This document shows positions 1 to 9,400 of a stretch of 33,914 nt of DNA, in pieces. The DNA lies in assembly GCA_016869285.1 (NCBI GenBank), contig VGEN01000032.1, positions 1-33,914 on the forward strand, written 5' to 3'. Made by a program: the position numbers and the translations under genes. Within the stretch, counting starts at the first letter, position 1; every line of letters starts with the position of its first letter. This stretch comes from Alphaproteobacteria bacterium (lineage in GTDB: Bacteria; Pseudomonadota; Alphaproteobacteria; SHVZ01). A model generated the notes under the pieces. The model was not told the origin of the DNA and did not search any database. It saw only the letters and a program-made list of their open reading frames with translations.

Positions 1-228
1 GTGCGCGAAGCCATCGAGGCGGCAGGCGCGACGCGCTTGTTCTTGCCTCCCTATAGCCCGGACTTCAACCCAATCGAGCAAGCCTTTGCCAAGCTGAAGG
101 CCTATCTGCGAAAGGTGGCCGCACGAACCAAGGACGCCCTATGGCAGGCCATCGCTGACGCTCTCGACGCCTTCACACCACACGAATGCGCCAACTACTT
201 TCGAAACTCAGGCTATGAACCAGAATGA
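1..228 (+). pseudogene. IS630-family transposase, C-terminal fragment (runs off the window start)
   Basis: About 75 residues of the C-terminal part of a DDE transposase are visible. The run PYSPDFNPIEQAFAKLK (residues 17-33) is the hallmark around the third catalytic acidic residue (Glu of NPIE) of IS630/Tc1-type transposases, followed by the usual basic helix and the short tail ending near the element end. The GTG at base 1 is in frame but is almost certainly an internal codon, since the catalytic Asp residues and the N-terminal helix-turn-helix lie outside the window. Whether the complete gene is intact cannot be seen; it is classed here as a partial gene. IS630 elements insert at TA, and a TA follows directly the likely element end at 229-241. 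Confidence 0.85.
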
Positions 229-243
229 TCGGAAAATGCTCTA
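227..243. repeat. Probable right end (terminal inverted repeat) of the IS630 element with TA target
   Basis: Just after the transposase stop lies GATCGGAAAATGCTC, whose complement GAGCATTTTCCGATC resembles IS630-family terminal repeats in Rhizobiales; the next two bases are TA (242-243), the target dinucleotide duplicated by this family. The other end is outside the window, so the repeat cannot be matched against its partner. Confidence 0.5.
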
Positions 244-257
244 AACGGCTCCGCCTC

Positions 258-902
258 TTACTTCGTCCCCTCGAGCTGCTTGTAGATCGCTGCCGGCTCG
301 CCCCAGAGCGCGGCCCACTCCGCATCGCCGTATGAGAAGTGCCACCACTCGCCGTTGAAGGGCGCGAAACCTGCGTGGACCATCGCTTCGCGCAGCCGCG
401 CACGGTTCCGGCGTTGCGGCTCGGTAAGCCCCTCTGCGAAGGCAATGTATTGGGGCGACTCGAAATCGGCGTAGATGTGGCCCATGTCGATGGGCTCGCC
501 ATCCTCGGCGATGGTGACGTCGACGGCGCCGCCGGTCGGGTGCCCGGCGACACTCGGCACCGCGACATGCCGATGCACATACTCCGCAAGATCGTCGCCC
601 GTCAGGTGCGGATGCTTCTCGCCGAAGATCTTCGTGTATTTCTCGAAGCCGGCGACCTGCACCGACATGAGGCGATGCGCGTCCCAGACGAGAAGGGAGT
701 GGCGTGGGTTCTGCTCTCGCAGCGACTGTGCCGCGACTCGCAGCCGTTGGAGCGCACCTGAGCGAATCCAAGGCGATTTGAGATTTCCGGTCAGAACGGC
801 CCTCGCCGGATCGGCTGTCGCCGGCACCAGGGGCTCGCCATTGTCGCGCACGGGCACCTTTGCGAGGTCGCGATAGGTGAGCTGGCGGCGATCCGCGAGC
901 AT
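258..902 (-). CDS. D-alanyl-D-alanine dipeptidase, VanX/DdpX type (peptidase M15D)
   Basis: The 214-residue product matches the zinc D,D-dipeptidase family that cleaves D-Ala-D-Ala (about 190-200 residues in VanX and E. coli DdpX). Visible are the zinc ligands His121 and Asp128 in GHPTGGAVDV, the catalytic Glu185 and third ligand His188 in NGEWWHF, and an Arg77 in DAHRL equivalent to the conserved Arg of VanX. No signal peptide is seen, so it should act in the cytoplasm on imported dipeptide or on wall turnover products. I chose ATG at 902; a GTG at 944 that overlaps the stop of the upstream SMP-30 gene (GTGGGTGA) is an alternative adding 14 residues and would make the pair translationally coupled. 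There are no vanA or vanH genes nearby, so a resistance role is not supported; catabolic salvage of D-Ala-D-Ala, as for DdpX, is more likely. Confidence 0.88.
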   Translation of the reverse strand: MLADRRQLTYRDLAKVPVRDNGEPLVPATADPARAVLTGNLKSPWIRSGALQRLRVAAQSLREQNPRHSLLVWDAHRLMSVQVAGFEKYTKIFGEKHPHLTGDDLAEYVHRHVAVPSVAGHPTGGAVDVTIAEDGEPIDMGHIYADFESPQYIAFAEGLTEPQRRNRARLREAMVHAGFAPFNGEWWHFSYGDAEWAALWGEPAAIYKQLEGTK

Positions 903-936
903 GGCGCGGATCGCATCATGCGAGGGCGACCAGGCA

Positions 937-1875
<939 letters not shown>

Positions 1876-1927
1876 GGCGTGAATTCCGTCTCGGTTCGGC
1901 GGGGCTTGCCTTCAAGGCAGGAGAGGG

Positions 1928-2959
1928 ATGACCCTGCTCCCGCTCCACACTTTGGATGGTTCCATGGACACTGTCACGCTCGGCCGCACCGGCCTCAAGG
2001 TCGGCGTTGCCGGCCTGGGTTGCGGCGGCTTCTCGCGCCTTGGGCTCGCTACCGGCAAGACCGAGGCCGAGGCGGTTGCGCTGGTGAAGCGCGCCCTCGA
2101 TCTCGGCGTCACTCTGTTTGATACGGCCGCCGCCTACGGCACCGAAGGTGTGGTCGGCCAGGGCCTCGCGGGATCGCGCGACAAGGTGGTGATCGCGACC
2201 AAGGGCTTCATGAACGATGGCGACACGCTGCTGCCGACGGGCAAGCTCGTCGCCAGCCTCGACAGCTCGCTCAAGCTCCTGCCTACCGATCACGTCGATG
2301 TCTTCCAGCTCCATGGCGTGCGCGCGGCGCACTACGACCACGCGGTAAAGGTGTTCCTTCCGGTGCTCAAGCGCGAGCAGGAGAAGGGCAAGTTCCGCTT
2401 CCTCGGCATCACCGAGTCGGCGGCTAGCGACCACAGCGCGCAGATGCTGAGCCGCGCGGTCAAGGACGACCACTGGGATACGGCGATGCTGGCCTTCAAC
2501 CTGATGCACCAGCATGCGCGGAAAGCCGTGCTTCCCGGCACCATGGCGAAACGCATCGGCACGCTGGTCATGTTTGCGGTGCGCAACATCTTTGCCAAGC
2601 CCGAGCGCGTCGCCAAGGCGATGAAGGAGCTTGCCAACGAGGGCAAGGTGCCGAAGGCGCTGGGCGACGATCCGAACCCGCTCGGCTTCCTGATCCACGA
2701 GGGCGGTGCCACCAGCCTGACCGATGCCGCCTACCGCTTCGCCCGCTACGAACCCGGCATCGACGTGGTGCTGTTCGGCACCGGCGATGTGAAGCACATG
2801 GAGACGAATATCGCCTCGCTCAACAAGCCGCCGCTGCCGGCCGCCGACCGGCAGAAGCTGATCGACCTGTTCAGCCACCTCCTCGGCGTCGGCCTCGAAG
2901 GGGCGACCCCGGCCGTGCGCGCCGAAGCGGAGAGGCTGAGGGCGGCACAGAAGATGTAG
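1928..2959 (+). CDS. Aldo/keto reductase
   Basis: This is an AKR-superfamily NAD(P)H-dependent oxidoreductase of 343 residues. The N-terminal LGRTGLKVGVAGLGCGGFS strand, the LFDTAAAYG segment holding the catalytic Asp and Tyr, the VVIATKG strand with the catalytic Lys, and the VFQLHG segment in place of the His strand are all visible, as is the C-terminal coenzyme-binding half (GIDVVLFGTGDVKHMETNI). The start at 1928 follows a good ribosome-binding site (AGGAGAG, 6-7 bases upstream); the ATG at 1964 would also fit the usual N-terminus (MDTVTLG), which would remove a 12-residue extension. The substrate cannot be read from the sequence. It stands alone on its strand, divergent from the SMP-30 gene. 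Confidence 0.87.
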   Translation: MTLLPLHTLDGSMDTVTLGRTGLKVGVAGLGCGGFSRLGLATGKTEAEAVALVKRALDLGVTLFDTAAAYGTEGVVGQGLAGSRDKVVIATKGFMNDGDTLLPTGKLVASLDSSLKLLPTDHVDVFQLHGVRAAHYDHAVKVFLPVLKREQEKGKFRFLGITESAASDHSAQMLSRAVKDDHWDTAMLAFNLMHQHARKAVLPGTMAKRIGTLVMFAVRNIFAKPERVAKAMKELANEGKVPKALGDDPNPLGFLIHEGGATSLTDAAYRFARYEPGIDVVLFGTGDVKHMETNIASLNKPPLPAADRQKLIDLFSHLLGVGLEGATPAVRAEAERLRAAQKM

Positions 2960-2977
2960 CTTTCGCGCTCCCTCTCC

Positions 2978-3003
2978 CGGATGCGTAGCAGACGGTGGAG
3001 GGG
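2978..3003. repeat. Dispersed intergenic repeat, copy A
   Basis: The gap between the convergent aldo/keto reductase and FAD dehydrogenase genes carries AGCAGACGGTGGAGGG inside a 26-base stretch that recurs, with about three differences, at 28052-28077. It belongs to the GC-rich intergenic repeats described under the other copies. No promoter or coding role is apparent. Confidence 0.55.
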
Positions 3004-3024
3004 AGACGAGGGGGCTTCGCATCT

Positions 3025-5910
3025 TTACGCGAGCGCTCGCTCCAGCACGCGGGCGATGTGGACAGCCCCGCGGGCCGCACCGTCGGCAATCTGGTGGCGG
3101 CAGGAGGTGCCGTCGGCGACGACAAGCGTGTCCCGGCCGGCGGCGCGCACCGCCGGCAACAGCGCGAGCTCGGCCATCTTCATCGAGACGTCGTAATGCT
3201 CGGCGGCATAGCCGAAGGCGCCGGCCATGCCGCAGCAGCTCGACTCGATCGCCTGCACCTCGAGGCCGGGAATCTGCTTCAGGAGCGCCAGCGTCGGCTT
3301 GAAGGCATCGAAGGCCTTCTGGTGACAGTGGCCATGCACCAGCGCCTTCGTCTCGGGCAGCGGCTTCAGCGACAGCTGGGCACGCCCGGCCGATTGCTCG
3401 CGCGCCAGGAACTCCTCGAACAGCATCGCCTTGCCGGAGAGGAGCGCGGTCTCCTCCGGTGTCAGCAGCGCTTCGACCTCATCGCGCAAGGTGAAGAGGC
3501 AGGAGGGCTCGAGCCCCACGATCGGCAGCCCGTCGGCGAGATGCGGCTTCAGCGTCTCGACCAGACGCCGCGCCTCGCGCCGTGCCTCCTCGACCAGGCC
3601 CGCGGCGAGGAAGGTGCGCCCGCAGCAGAGAGGCGGCCCGGACTCCTCGCCGACGACGATGACGTCGTAGCCGGCTGCCTTGAGCACGGCGACGGCAGCG
3701 CGCGCATTTTCCGGCTCGAACCAGCGATTGAAGGTATCGACGAGCAGGACGACGCGCGGCGCGTCGGATGTCGGGGCGGTCCCGCCGCGGAAGGGGCGTG
3801 CGCTCCAGCGCGGCAACCTCCGTTTCGCGCTGAAGCCGAGCCAGCGCTCGGACAGCGCGGCCAGCGCCGGGGCGCGGTCACGCAGGTGCAGCAAGCCGCG
3901 CAGCCTCGAGGCGAAAGGCGCGTAGCGCGGCAGATAGGCAACGAGACGGTCGAAGAGCCGCAACCCGTGACGCTTTCGGTAGTGGTGCAGGAACTCGACC
4001 TTCATCCGCGCCATGTCGACGCCGGTCGGGCACTCGCGCTTGCAGCCCTTGCACGAGACGCAGAGGTCCATCGCCTCGTAGACGGCCTCTGAGACCAGCG
4101 CGTCGCGGCCGAGGTGGCCTGAGAGCGCGAGCCTGAGCGTGTTGGCGCGGCCGCGCGTCAGGTGCTGCTCATCGCCGGTCGCACGATAGGACGGGCACAT
4201 GGTGCCGGCATCGAACTTCCGGCAATGGCCGTTGTTGTTGCACATCTCGACTGCGCCGGCGAAACCGCCGGCATCGGGCCAGTTGAGCGCCGGCGTGAAG
4301 GGAAGCGGCTGGTAACGTGGGCCGAAGCGGAAGAGCGCGCGGTCGTCCATCCGCGACGGGCGCACGATCTTGCCGGGGTTCATCAGGCCCTTCGGGTCGA
4401 ATAGATCCTTGATCTCCTCAAAGGCCCTGGTTAGGCGCGGACCGAAGAAGGGCGCGATCCACTCCGAGCGCACGAGCCCGTCGCCATGCTCGCCGGAATA
4501 GGCGCCCTTGTATTCGCGGACGAAGGCGGCCGCCTCCTCGGCGATCGCCCGCATCTTCTTAGGTCCATCCTCGGTCTTCATGTTGAGGATCGGGCGCACA
4601 TGCAGGCAGCCGACCGAGGCATGCGCGTACCAGGTCCCCTTGGTGCCGTTCTTCTCGAACACCTCGGTCAGCCGGCGCGTGTACTCGGCGAGATGCTCGA
4701 GCGGCACCGCGCAATCCTCGATGAAGCTGACCGGCTTTCCGTCGCCCTTCATCGACATCATGATGTTGAGCCCGGCCTTGCGGACTTCCCAGGTGTCCTT
4801 CTGCAGCGTCGCATCGACGATCTCGACGACGCTGCCGGGAAGCCCGAGATCGCCCATCAGCGCGACGAGATCCTTGAGCTTCCCGATCTGCTCGTTGCGC
4901 TCGTCGCCCGCGAACTCGACCAGGAGGATCGCGTCCGGCTCGCCTTTCAGGAACTGCGAGACCGTCGAGGCGAAGGCCGGGTTTCGGCGGGCGAGATCGA
5001 TCATGGTGCGGTCGACCAGCTCGACCGCCGTGGGGCCCAGCTTGACGATGTGCCGGGTCAGCTCCATCGCCCGGTAGAAGGTCGGGAAGTGGCAGACGCC
5101 CAAGGTTCGGTGCTTTGGCAGGGGCGAGAGCTTCAGGTGCAGCCGGCGCGAGAAGGCGAGCGTGCCTTCCGATCCGACCAGCAGATGCGCGAGATTATGG
5201 CCTGCCGGCTTGACGGTATCGAGGTTGTAGCCGCCGACCCGGCGCAGCAGCTTCGGATATCGCGCCTCGATCTCGCCCGCCTCGCGCGCGGCGATGGCGC
5301 GCACGCGCTCGATCAGGTCGACGAAACGGAGAGGGCCCGAGAGGCCGGCGAGATTTCCGCCGACCTCGCCGAAATGCGCCTCGGTGCCGTCGGCCAGCAG
5401 CGCGTCGATGCCGGCAACGTTATGCACCATGTTGCCGTAGCGGATCGAGCGCGAGCCGCAGGAATTGTTGCCGGCCATGCCGCCGATCGTCGCCTGAGCG
5501 CTGGTCGAGACATCGACCGGGAACCAGAGGTCATGCGGTCTGAGGAAGGCGTTGAGGTGGTCGAGCACGATGCCGGGCTGGACGACGATTGTCGCCGAGC
5601 CCTTGTCGAAGTCGATGATCTTGTTCAGGTGGCGCGCATTGTCGATCACCAGCGCATGCCCGACGGTCTGGCCGCATTGCGAGGTGCCGGCGCCGCGCGA
5701 GAGGATCGGGGCACCTTCCTCGACCGCGACGGCGATGGCGGTCTTGGCATCCTCCTCATCCGCCGGGACCGCCACACCGATCGGATCGATCTGGTAGATC
5801 GAGGCGTCGGTAGCGTAGCGGCCGCGATCAGCGGCGCCGAAGAGCACGGCCCCGCGCAGCTCGCGCCTAAGGCGCGTCTCCAGGCGCGATCCGCCGCCGT
5901 CTATGCCCAT
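3025..5910 (-). CDS. Fused FAD-binding and Fe-S dehydrogenase (D-lactate/D-2-hydroxyglutarate dehydrogenase-like)
   Basis: A 961-residue membrane-associated type flavoprotein dehydrogenase. Residues about 40-255 form the FAD-binding (PCMH/VAO) domain with SRGAGTSQCG at 71-80; residues about 265-515 are the FAD-oxidase C-terminal domain ending in GEHGDGL (473-479). Next comes a ferredoxin-like region with Cys557, Cys563, Cys572 and the cluster CVSCKGCKRECP (Cys617, 620, 623, 627), then two CCG heterodisulfide-reductase-type motifs (762-764 and 892-894). This layout matches E. coli YdiJ (a D-2-hydroxyglutarate dehydrogenase) and the roughly 940-residue Fe-S D-lactate dehydrogenases of Pseudomonas (Dld-II), which oxidise 2-hydroxyacids and pass electrons on, ultimately to quinone. 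The exact substrate is uncertain; glycolate is another option because serine-glyoxylate aminotransferase is divergently encoded 64 bases away. The ATG at 5910 has GGAGAAAGG upstream. Confidence 0.88.
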   Translation of the reverse strand: MGIDGGGSRLETRLRRELRGAVLFGAADRGRYATDASIYQIDPIGVAVPADEEDAKTAIAVAVEEGAPILSRGAGTSQCGQTVGHALVIDNARHLNKIIDFDKGSATIVVQPGIVLDHLNAFLRPHDLWFPVDVSTSAQATIGGMAGNNSCGSRSIRYGNMVHNVAGIDALLADGTEAHFGEVGGNLAGLSGPLRFVDLIERVRAIAAREAGEIEARYPKLLRRVGGYNLDTVKPAGHNLAHLLVGSEGTLAFSRRLHLKLSPLPKHRTLGVCHFPTFYRAMELTRHIVKLGPTAVELVDRTMIDLARRNPAFASTVSQFLKGEPDAILLVEFAGDERNEQIGKLKDLVALMGDLGLPGSVVEIVDATLQKDTWEVRKAGLNIMMSMKGDGKPVSFIEDCAVPLEHLAEYTRRLTEVFEKNGTKGTWYAHASVGCLHVRPILNMKTEDGPKKMRAIAEEAAAFVREYKGAYSGEHGDGLVRSEWIAPFFGPRLTRAFEEIKDLFDPKGLMNPGKIVRPSRMDDRALFRFGPRYQPLPFTPALNWPDAGGFAGAVEMCNNNGHCRKFDAGTMCPSYRATGDEQHLTRGRANTLRLALSGHLGRDALVSEAVYEAMDLCVSCKGCKRECPTGVDMARMKVEFLHHYRKRHGLRLFDRLVAYLPRYAPFASRLRGLLHLRDRAPALAALSERWLGFSAKRRLPRWSARPFRGGTAPTSDAPRVVLLVDTFNRWFEPENARAAVAVLKAAGYDVIVVGEESGPPLCCGRTFLAAGLVEEARREARRLVETLKPHLADGLPIVGLEPSCLFTLRDEVEALLTPEETALLSGKAMLFEEFLAREQSAGRAQLSLKPLPETKALVHGHCHQKAFDAFKPTLALLKQIPGLEVQAIESSCCGMAGAFGYAAEHYDVSMKMAELALLPAVRAAGRDTLVVADGTSCRHQIADGAARGAVHIARVLERALA

Positions 5911-5974
5911 GATCTGCCTTTCTCCACGGTCGCCGCGGCCGTAAGATTACCGCCCAGCCCAAGCGAGCGGAACC

Positions 5975-7186
5975 ATGGTCAAGCTGAGCAACGCCCCGAG
6001 CGGTCGTCATTTCCTGCAGATTCCGGGCCCGACCAACGTACCCGACCGGATCCTCAGGGCCATCGACAACCCGACGATCGATCACCGCGGGCCCGAATTC
6101 GGCGTGCTCGGCCGCAAGGTGCTCACCGAGATCAAGCCGATCTTCGGCACCAGGGCCGATGTCGTGATCTACCCGGCTTCCGGCACCGGGGCCTGGGAAG
6201 CGGCGCTCGTCAACACGCTCTCGCCCGGCGACCGCGTGCTCATGTTCGAGACCGGGCACTTCGCCACGCTCTGGCGCGAGCTTGCCGAGCGCGTCGGTCT
6301 CAAGGTCGATTTCGTCTCGGGCGACTGGCGTCAGGGCGTCGACCCGAAGCTGGTCGAGGCACGTCTGGCCGAAGACAAGACGCATGCGATCAAGGCGGTC
6401 ATGGTCGTCCACAACGAGACCTCGACCGGCGTCACCACGCGGATCGGCGATGTCCGGAAGGCGATCGATGCGGCGAAGCACCCGGCGCTGTTCATGGTCG
6501 ACACCATCTCCTCGCTCGCCTCGATCGACTACCGCCACGATGAGTGGGGCGTGGACGTCACGGTTGCCGGCTCGCAGAAGGGGCTGATGCTGCCGCCCGG
6601 CCTCTCCTTCAACGCGATCAGCGCCAAGGCACTCGCCGCGCACAAGGCTGCCAAGTCCCCGCGCAGCTACTGGGACTGGTCGACGATGCTGGCCGCGAAC
6701 AAGACCGGCTACTTCCCCTATACGCCGGCGACGAACCTGCTCTATGGCCTCGCCGAAGCCATCGACATGCTGATGGAGGAGGGGCTGGCCAACGTCTTCG
6801 CCCGCCACGACCGGCATGCCGAGGCAACGCGGCGCGCGGTGAAGACCTGGGGACTCGAGATCCTCTGCGTCAACCCGGCCGAGTATTCGAGCTCGCTGAC
6901 CGCGGTGCTGATGCCGTCGGGGCACAACGCCGACGAGTTCCGCAAGAAAGTGCTGGCCGCCTACGACCTCTCGCTCGGCGCCGGCCTGACCAAGGTCGCC
7001 GGCAAGGTCTTCCGCATCGGGCATCTCGGCAGCTTCAACGACCTGATGCTGATGGGCACGCTGGCCGGCGTCGAGATGGGCCTTGCCGTCGCCGGTGTGC
7101 CGCATGCCCAGGGCGGCGTGCAGGCGGCGATGAGCTACCTCAGCGGCGCCGTGAAAACAGAGGCGCCGAAGCGTTCGGTCGCCTGA
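5975..7186 (+). CDS. sgaA: Serine-glyoxylate aminotransferase (class V, AGAT family)
   Basis: The 403-residue product is a fold-type I PLP aminotransferase of the alanine/serine-glyoxylate group. IPGPTNVP (16-23) and the NPTIDHRGPEF segment near residues 32-42 are typical; YPASGTGAWEAA (66-77) binds the PLP phosphate; MVDTISSL holds the Asp that contacts the pyridine N; Lys202 in VAGSQKGLMLPPGL is the Schiff-base lysine. It converts glyoxylate to glycine using serine or alanine as donor, yielding hydroxypyruvate or pyruvate. In methylotrophs sgaA belongs to the serine cycle, but no serine-cycle partners (hpr, glyA, mtk) are here, so a role in clearing glyoxylate or in amino-acid catabolism is more probable. 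It shares a 64-base divergent promoter region with the flavin dehydrogenase, which might supply the 2-oxoacid. Confidence 0.9.
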   Translation: MVKLSNAPSGRHFLQIPGPTNVPDRILRAIDNPTIDHRGPEFGVLGRKVLTEIKPIFGTRADVVIYPASGTGAWEAALVNTLSPGDRVLMFETGHFATLWRELAERVGLKVDFVSGDWRQGVDPKLVEARLAEDKTHAIKAVMVVHNETSTGVTTRIGDVRKAIDAAKHPALFMVDTISSLASIDYRHDEWGVDVTVAGSQKGLMLPPGLSFNAISAKALAAHKAAKSPRSYWDWSTMLAANKTGYFPYTPATNLLYGLAEAIDMLMEEGLANVFARHDRHAEATRRAVKTWGLEILCVNPAEYSSSLTAVLMPSGHNADEFRKKVLAAYDLSLGAGLTKVAGKVFRIGHLGSFNDLMLMGTLAGVEMGLAVAGVPHAQGGVQAAMSYLSGAVKTEAPKRSVA

Positions 7187-7201
7187 GGCAGCGATAGCTT
7201 C

Positions 7202-7411
7202 CTAGTCGACCTCGTCCATCAGCACGGGCACGCCCAAGGGCGCGCGTGGCGTCAGGTTGTAGGGCGGGTTCGCTGCGAATCCGAGCAAGTACATCACTCC
7301 GATCGTGCCTTGGTGGAAAGTGAGCACTGAGATGAAGCCGGCGACGAAGCCCAGCAGCAGCCAAGTAGCTAGCGGCGCGGGCAACGCAGATGAAGCCGTC
7401 GTGTCGCTCAT
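7202..7411 (-). CDS. Small one-helix membrane protein, probably a truncated member of a two-helix family
   Basis: A 69-residue protein with one clear hydrophobic helix (about 15-47, containing WLLLGFVAGFISVLTFHQG) followed by a Pro-rich segment NLTPRAPLGVP. It resembles the N-terminal half of a widespread small alphaproteobacterial membrane protein in which GF(V/L)AGF-LTFHQG is followed by a PPFGVP-like stretch and a second helix. Here the reading frame stops soon after the PLGVP-like stretch, against the convergent 3' end of sgaA 15 bases away, so the second half seems to be missing. It could be a functional microprotein or a remnant. The start at 7411 lies after AGGACCATC-like sequence with a moderate GGAGGA ribosome-binding site upstream on its strand. 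Function unknown. Confidence 0.55.
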   Translation of the reverse strand: MSDTTASSALPAPLATWLLLGFVAGFISVLTFHQGTIGVMYLLGFAANPPYNLTPRAPLGVPVLMDEVD

Positions 7412-7562
7412 GATGGTCCTCCCCAGCGCCCCGCGGCCCGAACAGTGACACCGGACCCGGCGGCGGACAAGGCCGGCTGAAGTCGCTTCGCCGCTACCGC
7501 CTTTCGGTTGCCGCGACGCCGGCCAGCAGCGAAGATCGGGTCAATGAATCAGGGAGGGACGC

Positions 7563-9257
7563 GTGACCTCGGTACTGCCGTCCTATGACCACGGAACCTC
7601 GCCGATCAAGCTGATCGGCGACACCATCGGCCAGCATTTCGACCGCATCGTCGCTGCGCATCGCGACCGCGATGCGCTGATCGTCCGCCATCAAGACGTC
7701 CGCTGGAGCTATGGCGAGCTCGGCCGCCGCGTCGACGATCTCGCGGCCGGTCTGCTCGGCCTCGGCCTCGAGCCCGGCGACCGCATCGGTATCTGGTCGC
7801 AGAACTGCTCGGAATGGGCGCTGACCCAGTTTGCCACCGCCAAGGCAGGGCTGATCCTGGTCAACATCAACCCGGCCTATCGCCGGGCCGAGCTGGACTA
7901 CGCGCTCAATAAGGTCGGCTGCAAAGCGCTGATCACCTCTCCGGCGCTCAAGACCAGCGACTATCTCGCCATCCTCAACGATCTGATGCCGGAGCTGAGA
8001 TCGTCGGAGCCGGGCAAGCTGCACGCGCAGAAGATCCCCGAGCTGCGCTGGGTCATCCGGCTCGGCTGCGAGAAGAGCCCCGGCATGATGAGCTTCGAAG
8101 ACGTGCCGTCGCGCGGCGGCAATACGGAGCGTGTGCGCCTGAGCGAGCTCGCCGGCACGCTCCAGTTCGACGATCCGATCAACATCCAGTTCACCTCGGG
8201 CACCACCGGATTCCCCAAGGGAGCGACACTCACCCACCACAACATCCTCAACAACGGCTACTTCATCGGCGAGGCGATGCGGCTGACGGCTGACGATCGG
8301 CTCTGCATCCCGGTGCCGCTCTATCACTGCTTCGGCATGGTGCTGGGCAACCTCGCCTGCCTGACCCACGGCTCGGCGATGGTCTATCCGGCGGAGGTCT
8401 TCGATCCGGTCTCGGTGCTGCAGACGGTGGCCGATGAGAAGTGCACGGCGCTGCACGGCGTGCCGACCATGTTCATCGCCGAGCTCGATCACCCGGATTT
8501 CGGCAAGTTCGACCTCAAGAGCCTGCGCACCGGGATCATGGCGGGATCGCCCTGCCCGATCGAAGTGATGAAGAAGGTCGTCGACCGCATGCATATGAGC
8601 GAGGTCACCATCGCCTATGGCATGACCGAGACCTCTCCGGTCTCGACCCAGTCCTCGACCGACGATCCGCTCGACCGCCGCGTCTCGACCGTCGGCCGGA
8701 CCCAGCCGCATATCGAGGTCAAGATCGTGGGATCCGACGGCCGCATCGCGCCGCGCGGCACGGCGGGCGAGCTGTGCACCCGCGGCTACTCGGTGATGCA
8801 GGGCTACTGGAACGACGAGGAGAAGACCCGCGAGGCCATCGACAAGGCCGGATGGATGCACACCGGCGACCTCGCCACCATGGATGCCGAGGGCTACGTC
8901 AACATCGTTGGCCGGCTCAAGGACATGATCATCCGCGGCGGCGAGAACGTCTATCCGCGTGAGATCGAGGAGTTCCTCTACCGCCATCCGAAGATCCAGG
9001 ACGTGCAGGTGATCGGCGTCCCCGACGACAAGTATGGCGAAGAGGTCTGCGCCTGGGTTCGGCTCCGCAGTGGTGAAACCCTGGACGAGGAGGCGGTGCG
9101 CGCCTACTGCAAGGGGCAGATCGCGCACTACAAGATCCCGCGTTATGTCCGCTTCGTCGACGGCTTCCCGATGACCATCACCGGCAAGATCCAGAAATAT
9201 GTGATGCGCGAGCAGATGGTGAAGGATCTCGGCCTCAAGGCGCAGAAGACGGCGTAG
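7563..9257 (+). CDS. AMP-binding acyl-CoA synthetase (fatty-acid--CoA ligase family)
   Basis: A 564-residue adenylate-forming enzyme that activates a carboxylic acid with ATP and joins it to CoA. The phosphate-binding loop is at 211-221 ([11 protein letters not shown]); YGMTETSP is the A5 motif; TGDLATMD with [16 protein letters not shown] gives the A7/A8 hinge; the C-terminal ITGKIQK supplies the adenylation Lys. The spacing fits medium/long-chain acyl-CoA synthetases in alphaproteobacteria. Translation starts at GTG 7563, preceded by GGGAGG. It is a single-gene unit, upstream of an inverted-repeat pair that separates it from a convergent gene. The acyl chain cannot be told from the sequence; branched or medium-chain acids are possible. 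Cytoplasmic. Confidence 0.9.
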   Translation: MTSVLPSYDHGTSPIKLIGDTIGQHFDRIVAAHRDRDALIVRHQDVRWSYGELGRRVDDLAAGLLGLGLEPGDRIGIWSQNCSEWALTQFATAKAGLILVNINPAYRRAELDYALNKVGCKALITSPALKTSDYLAILNDLMPELRSSEPGKLHAQKIPELRWVIRLGCEKSPGMMSFEDVPSRGGNTERVRLSELAGTLQFDDPINIQFTSGTTGFPKGATLTHHNILNNGYFIGEAMRLTADDRLCIPVPLYHCFGMVLGNLACLTHGSAMVYPAEVFDPVSVLQTVADEKCTALHGVPTMFIAELDHPDFGKFDLKSLRTGIMAGSPCPIEVMKKVVDRMHMSEVTIAYGMTETSPVSTQSSTDDPLDRRVSTVGRTQPHIEVKIVGSDGRIAPRGTAGELCTRGYSVMQGYWNDEEKTREAIDKAGWMHTGDLATMDAEGYVNIVGRLKDMIIRGGENVYPREIEEFLYRHPKIQDVQVIGVPDDKYGEEVCAWVRLRSGETLDEEAVRAYCKGQIAHYKIPRYVRFVDGFPMTITGKIQKYVMREQMVKDLGLKAQKTA

Positions 9258-9279
9258 CTCTGCCGCCGGCGTAGTGCCA

Positions 9280-9380
9280 CCTCACCCGTCGACAAGCTCA
9301 GGATGAGGTGGACTGATGGATCGAGGGCGATGTCGCGATCCTATCCGTCGCCCTCATCCTGAGCTTGTCGAAGGGTGAGG
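9280..9380. repeat. Pair of 29-base intergenic repeats in inverted orientation (CCTCA...TGAGG family)
   Basis: The left unit (9280-9308) and right unit (9352-9380) are reverse complements with 28 of 29 bases matching and 43 bases between them. The core GACAAGCTCAGGATGAGG is the widespread alphaproteobacterial intergenic element known from Caulobacter, Sphingomonas and Rhizobiales genomes. The two arms can form a long hairpin between the convergent genes ending at 9257 and 9401, where it would act in either direction as an RNA end or stabiliser. It is REP-like and may be moved by a RAYT-type transposase encoded elsewhere. Confidence 0.8.
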
Positions 9381-9400
9381 GCGCGGCTCCGCCGCTAACA

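Noticed and set aside
258..902. Vancomycin resistance gene
   Set aside because: The VanX-like protein has no vanH, vanA or vanRS neighbours and a Gram-negative host would not need it; salvage is more likely.
4486..6543. 685-residue plus-strand reading frame
   Set aside because: It is antisense to the flavin dehydrogenase and out of frame in sgaA; composition is that of a shadow.
7494..9128. 544-residue minus-strand reading frame
   Set aside because: It is antisense to the acyl-CoA synthetase and lacks any family motif.
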